Positions 1 to 7,100 of a stretch of DNA of 12,399 nt are shown piece after piece. Every line of letters begins with the position of its first letter. Position 1 is the stretch's first letter. The notes below the pieces were generated by a model. The model made no database searches, had not been told where the DNA came from, and saw nothing but the letters and a program-made list of their open reading frames with translations. The translations under genes and the position numbers were made by a program. The DNA is taken from contig CAMJHX010000019.1 of the NCBI GenBank assembly GCA_946405655.1, positions 1-12,399 of the forward strand, written 5' to 3'. The DNA comes from an uncultured Clostridia bacterium. Its GTDB lineage: Bacteria; Bacillota; Clostridia; Oscillospirales; Oscillospiraceae.

Positions 1-1022
1 CGCGCGGTCATGTCGTCATAGCCGGCGTCGGTCGGGTGGACGGAGCTGTCGGTCTGAACGTCGACGACGTCCACATAGGTGCAGCCGTACTGCGCGGAGA
101 CACGGGCGATGTAGCTGTTCATCGGGAGGAGAACGTTGTCGGCGATCTTGCCGAAGGTGATCACGTCGCCGCCGATGATGTTGATGGCATGGACAGGATT
201 GAACACCCCGATGGTGATGATCTGCGCGGTGGGATTGAGCTCGCGCAGCTCCTTGAGAAGCTGCGGATAGGTCTCCTTCAGCCTGGCATAGCCCTCAAAG
301 CACTTCGGCAGGAAGATCTCCATGAAGCCGGAATACTCGGGGCTCAGCAGCTGGCCGAAAAGACCCATTTCGGTGGTGGTGCCGGCGGTGAGATCCGCGA
401 GGCTCGGCAGCAGCTTGTTGATCTTGCCGATGATGCCCTGGGAGGCGAGATCCTCGCCGGCGGCCACGCGTGCGGCGTACTCATAGGCGGCGTAGGTCAG
501 GGGGCTCGTGAAGATATCGTTGGAGCCGACGTTCAGCGTGATGAGATCGGCCTCGCGGATATCCTGACGGATCTGCTCGCGGTAGGCGTCAAAGCCGGTG
601 GTGTGGAAGGTGGCGGGGTAGATCAGATCGTCGGTGTAATCCACGGTATCGGCCTTGATCTCGTGGAGAATGTCCTTCACGCGCATGCCGGTGTGCGCCC
701 AGCTGACGGCGCCGCCGCCGTGCAGATCCAGACCCATCGCCGCGGAGACGCGGCCGACATAGCCGTAATCCGTGGAGCCGAGGATCTCGACGTAGGTGGG
801 CTCGCCATCCTCGTTCAGGACGGGCTCGCCGTTTTCGTCAAAGACCTGCTCATAGAGCGGGCGCTGTTCGTTGTTCATGCCGGAAGCGACACTGTCGCCA
901 AAGGCCACGTACTTCTGGATGTTGTATTCATCCTTGCCATATGCCAGGCCCGGAATGCAGGCGAGGCTGAAGGCCATCACCAGTGCAAGCACAAAAGCCA
1001 GACACTTTCTGGTTTTCGTCAT
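1..1022 (-). CDS. Secreted SGNH/GDSL-family hydrolase (3' end missing)
   Basis: This is a serine esterase/lipase-type hydrolase of the SGNH fold, exported across the membrane; its substrate is unknown. The first 340 codons are present and the C-terminus lies beyond the left edge. Residues 1-29 form a signal peptide: basic MTKTRK, a hydrophobic core, then a likely cleavage near AYG. Block I is FGDSVASG, with nucleophile Ser44. The oxyanion Asn168 sits in GSND (166-169), and the catalytic His329 in the block V motif SVHPTDAGY. The usual block V Asp lies three residues before the His, but here that residue is Ser326 and the nearest Asp is 325. The start is ATG at 1022, with the strong site AAGGAGG (1030-1036) 7 nt upstream and a consensus promoter beyond it. 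The gene appears to be transcribed alone. The family call is firm; the substrate (polysaccharide acetyl groups, lipid or other) cannot be read from the sequence. Confidence 0.87.
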   Translation of the reverse strand, partial: MTKTRKCLAFVLALVMAFSLACIPGLAYGKDEYNIQKYVAFGDSVASGMNNEQRPLYEQVFDENGEPVLNEDGEPTYVEILGSTDYGYVGRVSAAMGLDLHGGGAVSWAHTGMRVKDILHEIKADTVDYTDDLIYPATFHTTGFDAYREQIRQDIREADLITLNVGSNDIFTSPLTYAAYEYAARVAAGEDLASQGIIGKINKLLPSLADLTAGTTTEMGLFGQLLSPEYSGFMEIFLPKCFEGYARLKETYPQLLKELRELNPTAQIITIGVFNPVHAINIIGGDVITFGKIADNVLLPMNSYIARVSAQYGCTYVDVVDVQTDSSVHPTDAGYDDMTA

Positions 1023-1054
1023 AAAAATTCCTCCTTTTTCCAGATAGCTTGGAT

Positions 1055-1083
1055 ATTATAGCATGCGTAACAAATTGTGACAA
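1055..1083 (-). promoter_or_regulatory. Sigma-A promoter of the SGNH hydrolase gene
   Basis: Read on the minus strand, TTGTCA (1078-1083) is followed by a 17-nt spacer and TATAAT (1055-1060). A TGC just before the -10 makes it an extended -10 as well. The expected transcript start is near 1048, giving a leader of about 25 nt to the ATG at 1022. Upstream of the -35, the octamer TATTTTGC (plus-strand sense) occurs twice, at 1086-1093 and 1105-1112, in an AT-rich tract that could be an UP element or activator site. Confidence 0.85.
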
Positions 1084-1153
1084 GATATTTTGCGGAAAAT
1101 GAATTATTTTGCACAGTTTGTTTGTTTTCTGACTTATTTTAAAATACGTAAAA

Positions 1154-1182
1154 CCGCCCCTTCCCTGCACGGGAGGAGGCGG
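1154..1182 (-). terminator. Rho-independent terminator, probably of the kinase gene
   Basis: A GC-rich hairpin has arms 1154-1165 and 1171-1182, each 12 nt, with one C/A mismatch, one G-U pair and a 5-nt loop. On the minus strand it is followed directly by TTTT and, a little further on, a second T-run, so it suits termination of leftward transcripts coming from the kinase gene (stop at 1314). On the plus strand it is followed by CATTTT, so it could also stop rightward readthrough, but no rightward gene lies upstream. Confidence 0.65.
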
Positions 1183-1205
1183 CATTTTAATGCAAGAGTG
1201 AAGCG

Positions 1206-1302
1206 TTGAGAGTGGAGAGTGGAGATTACGAGATGGTCAGAATCCCGCACAGACTCACGGCTCAGGAAGCTCCACTCTCAACTCTCCACGTTCCACTCTC
1301 AA
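1206..1302. repeat. Purine-rich imperfect inverted-repeat element (about 97 bp)
   Basis: The left arm 1206-1224 is a tandem of GAGAGTGG-like units. It is complementary to the right arm 1284-1302 at 17 of 19 positions. The first 12 bases of the left arm (1206-1217) also match 1270-1281 perfectly in inverted orientation, so two alternative stems are possible. The element sits between the kinase stop and its terminator hairpin, would be copied into the 3' end of the kinase mRNA, and encodes no credible protein. It resembles small dispersed intergenic repeats (MITE/REP-like) that I associate with Oscillospiraceae genomes. That link is from memory, and no second copy lies in this window. Confidence 0.7.
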
Positions 1303-1313
1303 TCAATTGTCAT

Positions 1314-2744
1314 TTATGTCTCGCTCGTCCACACATCGGAGCCGGACTCGGCGAGGATCTGGTACTCCTCGGCGGTGAGCAGCTGCTCATCCGGAACCTC
1401 GTCCTCGGGCGCGGGCTCGTAGGCGTTGCAGCGAAGCCTGCCGCCGGAGATGAGCTTGTTGTGGCTGAGCTTTCTCGCGACCCTGCCCGCGACGCCGTCG
1501 CCGATGGCGTAGGCGGCGAGGTGCTTGCCGATGATGTCGGCAAGGTCGGTCTGCTGATCGAGGTTGGAGACCGTGCCCTCCATGACGAGGAGGCTGCGGC
1601 CGTACATGGTGAGGTTCACCGGGATCTCCACGTTGTATTTGAGCGTGATGTTGAACAGCTCCACGAAGATATCGCCGGTCTCGTTCATCTCGTGGATGCT
1701 CTGGACGCGGTATTTATCGAGGAAGGCGGTGAAGTCCCGCGCGAGATCGTTCTTGAACGGCGAGTTCGGGTCCTTGCCCATGAGGACGAGACCCCACTCG
1801 GTGAACTCCATGACGTCGTTCTTCCAGATGCCGTGCATGCAGTGGTGCAGGGCGTTGGCCTCCTGCTCCGTGAGCAGACCCATCATGCCGAGATCGAGCC
1901 AGACGATCTGCCCGTCGCGCACGGCGAGGTTGCCGCTGTGCGGATCCGCCTGGAAGAAGAGATCCTCCGCCCACTGCTTGATGTAGCTGCGGATGAGCTT
2001 CTGGCAGACCTCGCTGAGATCATAGCCCGCGGCCTTGAGCGCGGCATGGTCGCTGATCTCAATGCCGTCGATGTATTCCATGACGAGGACGTTCTTGCGC
2101 GTGTACTCATGATAGACCTTCGGCACGGTGGCAAAGGCCATCGGCTCGAGGATCTTGCCGAGCCGCTCGATGTTCTCGGCCTCTTTGTAGAAGTCCATCT
2201 CCTGCTGCGCGACGCGCCAGGTCTCGTCGAGCGCGTTATTGAGGAACCACATGATGCTCTCGAGCTGCTTGATCTTGAGAACGCTCAGCGCCTTCTTGAG
2301 CAGACGGATGTCCTGCTCCATCATCTGATAGCTGTCCGGACGCTGCACCTTGACGGCGACGTGCGTCCCGTCGAGCAGGATCGCCTCGTGCACCTGCGCG
2401 ATGGAGGCGCAGCCGATCGGGAACGGCAGAATGCGCTGGAACAGCTCGTTCCACGGGCGGCCGTATTCCTCGGAGATGATCTCGCGGATCTGCACGGTCG
2501 TGAGCGCGGGCGCGGCGTTGCGCAGGCTCTCGAGCTCCTTGCAGTACGCCTTCGGCAGCACCTCGGGGTGCAGGCTCAGAAGCTGGCCGGTTTTGATGAA
2601 GGCCGTGCCGAGATCCTTGAAGATATTGCAGACCTTCTCCGGCGTGAGCCCCTGCGTGACCTTATACTTCCCCGCGACGGCGAGAATCTCGCCCAGGCGT
2701 CTGGCGTCGCCCAGAAGACCGTATCTTGTGCTGTTTTTCTCCAT
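1314..2744 (-). CDS. ABC1/UbiB (AarF)-family atypical protein kinase-like protein
   Basis: A 476-residue member of the UbiB/ABC1 atypical kinase superfamily, whose known members bind ATP and support isoprenoid-quinone or lipid metabolism; the substrate here is unknown. Family motifs appear in order: the KxGQ motif as KTGQ (51-54), the loop PIGCASIAQVHEA (109-121) where typical members have an Ala-rich AAAS, the nucleotide-binding Lys132 in AVKVQRP, an acidic helix EMDFYKEAENIERL (182-195), the catalytic loop ADPHSGN (266-272; usually HPGN) and the metal-binding LDLG (283-286). The C-terminus is acidic and shows no transmembrane helices, unlike many UbiB proteins. The ATG at 2744 is chosen because AAGGGAG lies 9 nt upstream; an in-frame TTG at 2765 would place that ribosome site inside the gene. 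It has its own promoter and probably ends at the hairpin near 1154. Family assignment is firm and biological role open. Confidence 0.9.
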   Translation of the reverse strand: MEKNSTRYGLLGDARRLGEILAVAGKYKVTQGLTPEKVCNIFKDLGTAFIKTGQLLSLHPEVLPKAYCKELESLRNAAPALTTVQIREIISEEYGRPWNELFQRILPFPIGCASIAQVHEAILLDGTHVAVKVQRPDSYQMMEQDIRLLKKALSVLKIKQLESIMWFLNNALDETWRVAQQEMDFYKEAENIERLGKILEPMAFATVPKVYHEYTRKNVLVMEYIDGIEISDHAALKAAGYDLSEVCQKLIRSYIKQWAEDLFFQADPHSGNLAVRDGQIVWLDLGMMGLLTEQEANALHHCMHGIWKNDVMEFTEWGLVLMGKDPNSPFKNDLARDFTAFLDKYRVQSIHEMNETGDIFVELFNITLKYNVEIPVNLTMYGRSLLVMEGTVSNLDQQTDLADIIGKHLAAYAIGDGVAGRVARKLSHNKLISGGRLRCNAYEPAPEDEVPDEQLLTAEEYQILAESGSDVWTSET

Positions 2745-2778
2745 GCTTCGGTTCTCCCTTTGCAAAAATAACTTGTAT

Positions 2779-2808
2779 ATTATATCGCACGCGGGAAAGC
2801 GCTGTCAA
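2779..2808 (-). promoter_or_regulatory. Sigma-A promoter of the UbiB-like kinase gene
   Basis: On the minus strand, a perfect TTGACA (2803-2808) is followed by an 18-nt spacer and a perfect TATAAT (2779-2784). The leader would be roughly 25-30 nt. The promoter begins only 18 bp after the stop of the macro-domain gene. No terminator hairpin separates the two genes, so readthrough from upstream may add to its output. Confidence 0.88.
2794..2807 (-). promoter_or_regulatory. Candidate cre (CcpA) operator over the kinase promoter
   Basis: The plus-strand sequence GGAAAGCGCTGTCA matches the Firmicutes cre consensus TGWAANCGNTNWCA at every defined position except the first, around a palindromic AGCGCT core. 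It covers most of the -35 box and the adjoining spacer. A bound CcpA-type repressor would therefore block RNA polymerase, predicting repression during growth on preferred sugars. The match is seen directly; binding is inferred, and no ccpA gene is in the window. Confidence 0.5.
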
Positions 2809-2825
2809 TTTTCTTTTTCGCTCGC

Positions 2826-3884
2826 TCAGCAGCCGCCGAGCAGCTGCTGGTCAAAATCGAAGAGCGTCTCATTGACGACAAGCACGTCAAAAACCCGCTC
2901 GCGGATGAAGTATTCGATGATGACATCGAAGCGCTGGGAATGCGAGAGCGCGAAGCCCGCCTTCATGAGCATCTCGCGCGTCTCATTGAGATCCAGCTCC
3001 AGCGCGAGGGCGAACGCGACGGCTGTGGGCTTGCTCGGACGATAATAGGGATCGTTGCGGATTTTAGAAAAGAGCTTGCGGCTGACGTTGGCTTTTTTAT
3101 AGCACTGGGCGTCGGTCATGCCGCTCTCGTCAATCTTGCGCAGGAGCATTTGGGAAAACGTCTCGTCCAGCGCGCGGTCCGGGCGGAAAAGGTCCTCCGC
3201 CTGCGCGGACGGGCGCGGCCGTTGAGGGCGTGCGGGTCTGGACGCAGGGCGCGCGGCGGGCGCGGACGGCGCTTCATCGCGGGAGGAGAAGACTGCCTGC
3301 TCAAAGGAAACGGGAGCAGATTCGCTCCGGCGATGATTCAGCAGCCCTGTGCGTGCATCGACATAGGTCTGGTCGATGAAGCTCTGCACGCGCGCATGGC
3401 GCTCGGCGCTGATCTCATAGCACTCGCGGTTGAAGACGACGAGGAAAACCTCCATCTCATGCTCCGAAAGAAAGGCGCGGATCTCACGCACGGCAATCTC
3501 GAGCGCCTCCGCCTTCGGGAAGCCGAAGGTTCCGGCGGCAATGATCGGGAAGGCGATGGAGGACAGGTTCTGCTCCAGCGCAAGCGCGAGCGCGGCGCGG
3601 TAGCAGGACGCGAGCGTCTCCCGCTCGCCGTGATCGCCGTCGATCCAACGGGGACCGACGGTGTGGATGACAGATCGGGACGGCAGATCAAAGCCCTCGG
3701 TGAGCACTGCCTCGCCGGGTTCGCAGCGGCCGAGCGCGGCGCAGGCGCGGTCAAGCGCAGGGCCGGCAGCCCGGTGAAGCTGCGCATCGAGCCCTCCGCT
3801 GCCGGAGAGCTGCTCGTCCGTGGGGTTCACGACGGCGTCGCACGCCATACGGGTGAGGTCGTTGCGGATGATTTGCAGCGGCAT
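2826..3884 (-). CDS. Macro-domain protein with conserved HTH-like C-terminal domain
   Basis: A 352-residue cytoplasmic protein. Residues 1-175 are a macro domain, the fold that binds ADP-ribose and in some families removes it from proteins or hydrolyses O-acetyl-ADP-ribose. Visible motifs are DAVVNPTDEQLSGSGGLDA (16-34), HTVGPRWIDGDHGE (74-87) and FPIIAAGTFGFP (112-123). The usual NAAN Asn is Asp23 here, while Asp33, aligned with the catalytic Asp of MacroD-type enzymes, is kept. Residues 190-235 are an Ala/Pro/Arg-rich linker. Residues 238-352 form a conserved alpha-helical block with an HTH-like look: MTDAQCYKKANVSRKLFSKI, then a helical repeat-like tail ending in FDFDQQLLGG. I recognise this architecture from other Clostridia; its function is unknown to me. 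The ATG at 3884 is supported by GGGAGGA 6 nt upstream, rather than an in-frame TTG five codons earlier that lies in that site. Confidence 0.88.
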   Translation of the reverse strand: MPLQIIRNDLTRMACDAVVNPTDEQLSGSGGLDAQLHRAAGPALDRACAALGRCEPGEAVLTEGFDLPSRSVIHTVGPRWIDGDHGERETLASCYRAALALALEQNLSSIAFPIIAAGTFGFPKAEALEIAVREIRAFLSEHEMEVFLVVFNRECYEISAERHARVQSFIDQTYVDARTGLLNHRRSESAPVSFEQAVFSSRDEAPSAPAARPASRPARPQRPRPSAQAEDLFRPDRALDETFSQMLLRKIDESGMTDAQCYKKANVSRKLFSKIRNDPYYRPSKPTAVAFALALELDLNETREMLMKAGFALSHSQRFDVIIEYFIRERVFDVLVVNETLFDFDQQLLGGC

Positions 3885-3916
3885 AGGTATTCCTCCCAAA
3901 CCAGTTCGATACCATA

Positions 3917-3944
3917 ATTATAAATAGGTGCACAAAATTGTCAA
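3917..3944 (-). promoter_or_regulatory. Sigma-A promoter of the macro-domain gene
   Basis: On the minus strand, a perfect TTGACA (3939-3944) is followed by a 16-nt spacer and a perfect TATAAT (3917-3922). The spacer contains the palindrome GTGCAC (3928-3933). The expected leader is about 25 nt. It points away from the protease promoter at 4022-4050. Confidence 0.88.
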
Positions 3945-3968
3945 CCAGCCGCTGAACTTGTACAGAGT

Positions 3969-3981
3969 GGACAGCCTGTCC
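3969..3981. promoter_or_regulatory. Small perfect dyad between the divergent promoters
   Basis: GGACA (3969-3973) and TGTCC (3977-3981) form a perfect 5-bp inverted repeat around GCC. It lies about 25 bp upstream of the macro-gene -35 and about 40 bp upstream of the protease -35, a position where a regulator could act on either gene. A dyad this short can arise by chance. Confidence 0.25.
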
Positions 3982-4021
3982 GGAATGTCATTAATGTATC
4001 CGTTTTGTTGCCGGAATTCTA

Positions 4022-4050
4022 TTGACTCAATCCATTTAATGCGCTAAAAT
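4022..4050 (+). promoter_or_regulatory. Sigma-A promoter of the SLH subtilase gene
   Basis: TTGACT (4022-4027) is followed by a 17-nt spacer and TAAAAT (4045-4050), each one mismatch from consensus. Transcription should begin near 4057, giving an untranslated leader of about 88 nt. The -10 lies within a 14-base string (4037-4050) that recurs with one difference at 10108-10121, ahead of the XRE gene. Confidence 0.8.
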
Positions 4051-4088
4051 GTGACACGTGGAAATTTTCGGGTTTTCATTGGACCGGG

Positions 4089-4116
4089 AGCGTTTGCCGA
4101 CGGAGCGGCGGGCGCT
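4089..4116 (+). other. Leader hairpin in the subtilase 5' UTR
   Basis: Bases 4089-4099 pair with 4106-4116 to give an 11-bp stem, including three consecutive G-U pairs, around the 6-nt loop ACGGAG. The stem ends 14 nt before the AAAGGA ribosome site, so it need not block translation; it could stabilise the transcript or be a regulatory leader. There is no T-run after it, so it is not an intrinsic terminator. I recognise no riboswitch class. Confidence 0.4.
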
Positions 4117-4144
4117 GCCAAAAACAAGAGAAAGGATGCATGAG

Positions 4145-7100
4145 ATGAACAGAACCAAGAAGTATGTGGCATTGATCCTGACGCTGCTGATGGTCTTCGG
4201 CATCTTCCCCGCCGCCGCCTTTGCGGTGCAGGCGGACGGCGCCGCGGACACGGACATCCGCTGCGCCTACACTGCGCAGGAAAATGCCGTGGCGGTCGAC
4301 CCGGACGAATGGGTCACCGTGATCGTCGAACTCGACGGCGAGACCACCCTCGACAGAGACGACTTTGTTGCCGCCTTCCAGCAGAGCAGCAAGGGCTTCT
4401 CCGCCGACAAGACGGTGGCCGCCTACCGCGAACAGCTCGTGCAGCAGCACGAGAACGTGGCGGCGCAGATCTCCGCCGTCAACAGCGAGGCGGGCTTCCG
4501 CTATCACTACACCAACATCCTCAACGGCTTTGCTGCCACCGTGCAGCGCAAGGACATCGACGCCATCAAAGCGATCGAGGGCGTGCTGAACGTCTATGAG
4601 TGCCAGACCTACATGTATGACAAGGACTGGCAGGAGCACGAGCAGGTGGAGGCGGCGGATCTCGCGCTGTCCGACTCCGGCTCGATCATGCAGCTGGATC
4701 TCGAGGAGGCCTGGGAAGAGGGCTACTCCGGCGCGGGCAAGGTCGTTGCGATCTTCGACAGCTCCCTGCGCCACACCCACGCGCTCTTCAACTACATGGA
4801 TCCGGAGATTGCGGCTGCCAAGCCCGGCAATTTCAAGACCAAGGAAGGTCTGCTGGAGTGCATCAACGCCAACAAGGACACCATCAACCTCTTCAACTCC
4901 GACTGGGGCTCCTGGTTCCACGGCCGCGAGGAGACCGGCTTTGACGAGGCGACGCAGGCCGCCATCGCCGCCGGTGATTTCTGGCACAACGACAAGGTTC
5001 CCTTCGCTGTCGACTACTTTGACGGCGATCTCGAGGTCTGGGACGGCGACACCTCCTCCCACGGCACGCACGTGTCCGGCATCGCTGCCGGCAACGGCGG
5101 CCCCGACTTCGTGAGCGACGTCCGCGGCGCCGCCAAGGACGCGCAGATCATGTTCTTCAAGATCTTCTCCGAATATGACGATTTCGCGCAGGAGTCCGAC
5201 GAGGCCGTGTTCGCGGCGCTCGATGACGCCGTGACGCTCGGCGCGAACTCCTTCAACCTCTCCCTCGGCATTGACTTCGGCTTCTCCACGATGCAGTCCT
5301 ATGCCCAGGGCGGTTACCAGAAGGCCTATAACCGCGCGCAGGCTGCCGGCATCTCCGTGGCCGTCTCTGCGGGCAACTCGGCGCGCACCATCCGCAACAG
5401 CTCGATGGTCAACGCCGGCACCACGATCCTGCCGAATAAGTATTCCGTCGGCTTCTCCGGCTCCATGTTCGGCCCGATGACCGTCGCCTCCGCCGCCGGC
5501 GCGGGCTACGTGCAGTACGGCGTGCGCACCACCGCGACCTTCACCGACGCGGAGGGCGAGGCGCTCGATCTCACCATCGCCGCCATCAACGACAACAACG
5601 CCGTGGCGCTCGCTCAGGCCGCTCCCGGCTCCTACGAGCTGGTGGACGTGGGTCTTGCGTCCGAGGCCGAGATTCTCGAAGCCACCGGCGCCGAGACGCT
5701 CGAGGGCGCGCTCGCCGGCAAGGCCGCGCTCGTGACCCGCGGCGATCTCACCTACCTTGAGAAGGGCGAGAACTGCCTGAAGGCCGGGGCTGCCGCGCTG
5801 GTGATGATCAACAGCCAGAACAGAGCCTCCGCGCTCTCCGCCGCGCAGATCTTCGAGGGCATGCCCTCCTTCGGCATGATCTCCCCGAACGCCGGCGGCG
5901 CTGCGCTGCAGGCGGCGGTCGCCGAGGGCACCGTGATGGTCTCCTTCGCGAGCGAGGACTATGTGAATGACACCGTGTCCGAGAGCAAGGACACCGGCCC
6001 CTCCAGCTTCACGAGCTGGGGCGTGACCGAGGCGCTGAACCTCAAGCCCGACGTGATGACCCCGGGCGGCAGCATCTGGTCCGCCGGCGCGAGCTCCGAC
6101 ACCGCGCTCGCCACCATGAGCGGCACCTCGATGGCCTCCCCGAACATGTGCGGCAGCTTCATCCCCGTGCAGCAGTACGTGGACGCGAACCTTGACGTGT
6201 TCGGCGTGAAGCCCGGCACGCAGGAGTACTCCAACCTGGTCAACCAGCTGGTCGCGAGCAACACCAAGGTCTATGAGCGCGCGCACACCGAGTACACCGA
6301 GGAGGCCGACGCTTTCAAGGCGGACGCCTATCACTCCCCGCGCCGTCAGGGCGCCGGCATGCCGCAGATCGGCGACATCACCAAGAGCAAGGTTGTCCTC
6401 CACAGCAATGTGGATTACGATCCTGTGACCGGCGAAGCGCCGCGCACGAAGGTCGACCTCTTCGACAAGCTGGGCGACACCTTCGATATCACCTTCACCC
6501 TTGAAAACTACAACGACGCCGAGCGCACCTTCGCCGTGAAGGCGAACGTGCAGACCGACGCCACCGTGGAGAACGCGGGACGCGACGTCATTGCGGGCGG
6601 CGCGGACAACAACGCCTTCTCCTTCAATGACGCGGTGATCACCGTGGGGAGCGTCTCCGGCGACGCGACGGTCTCCGCCGGTAAGAACATCAACGAGTTT
6701 GCCGCCGAGGGCTTTGAGGCGGCGAGCGTGACCGTGCCCGCCAAGAGCAGCACCGTCGTGACCGTGACCGTTCAGCTCAACGCCGACACCATGAAGACGC
6801 TCGACGCGCACTGGCCGAACGGCATGTTCCTCGAAGGCTTCATCTTCTTTAGCAGCGAAGCCAACGAGAACGTCTCCATCCCCTACATGGGCTTCCGCGG
6901 CGACTGGAACCAGGCCCCGATCTTCGACTTTGACAGCATCTATGATGACTACAGCGAGAAGACCACGGCGGATCTGGATTACCCGCTCTACGCCGTGACG
7001 AGTCTTGCGACCTACCTGCCCGACGGCACCGAGGCGCTGCTGGGCGCCAACCAGTTCAGCGGCACGGCGCTGCCTGACTTCTATCAGAACGGCAGCTACG

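Noticed and set aside
36..1061. Plus-strand open frame opposite the SGNH hydrolase
   Set aside because: It has no ribosome site or promoter and its translation is compositionally odd. The minus strand has a signal peptide, the catalytic motifs and a consensus promoter.
928..1185. Possible 85-residue minus-strand peptide crossing the hydrolase promoter
   Set aside because: It would start within the terminator hairpin, run through the promoter and overlap the signal-peptide codons in another frame. No ribosome site precedes it.
1206..2771. Plus-strand open frame opposite the UbiB-like kinase
   Set aside because: It begins inside the inverted-repeat element and has no recognisable domain. The opposite strand has every UbiB motif in order.
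4058..4144. An N-terminal extension of the subtilase by 29 codons
   Set aside because: It would place a charged stretch before the signal peptide and would start at about the transcription start site with no ribosome site. ATG 4145 has AAAGGA at ideal spacing directly before the signal peptide.
3969..4144. Riboswitch in the protease leader
   Set aside because: There is a single hairpin with no terminator or anti-terminator alternative, and no conserved aptamer pattern that I can recognise.
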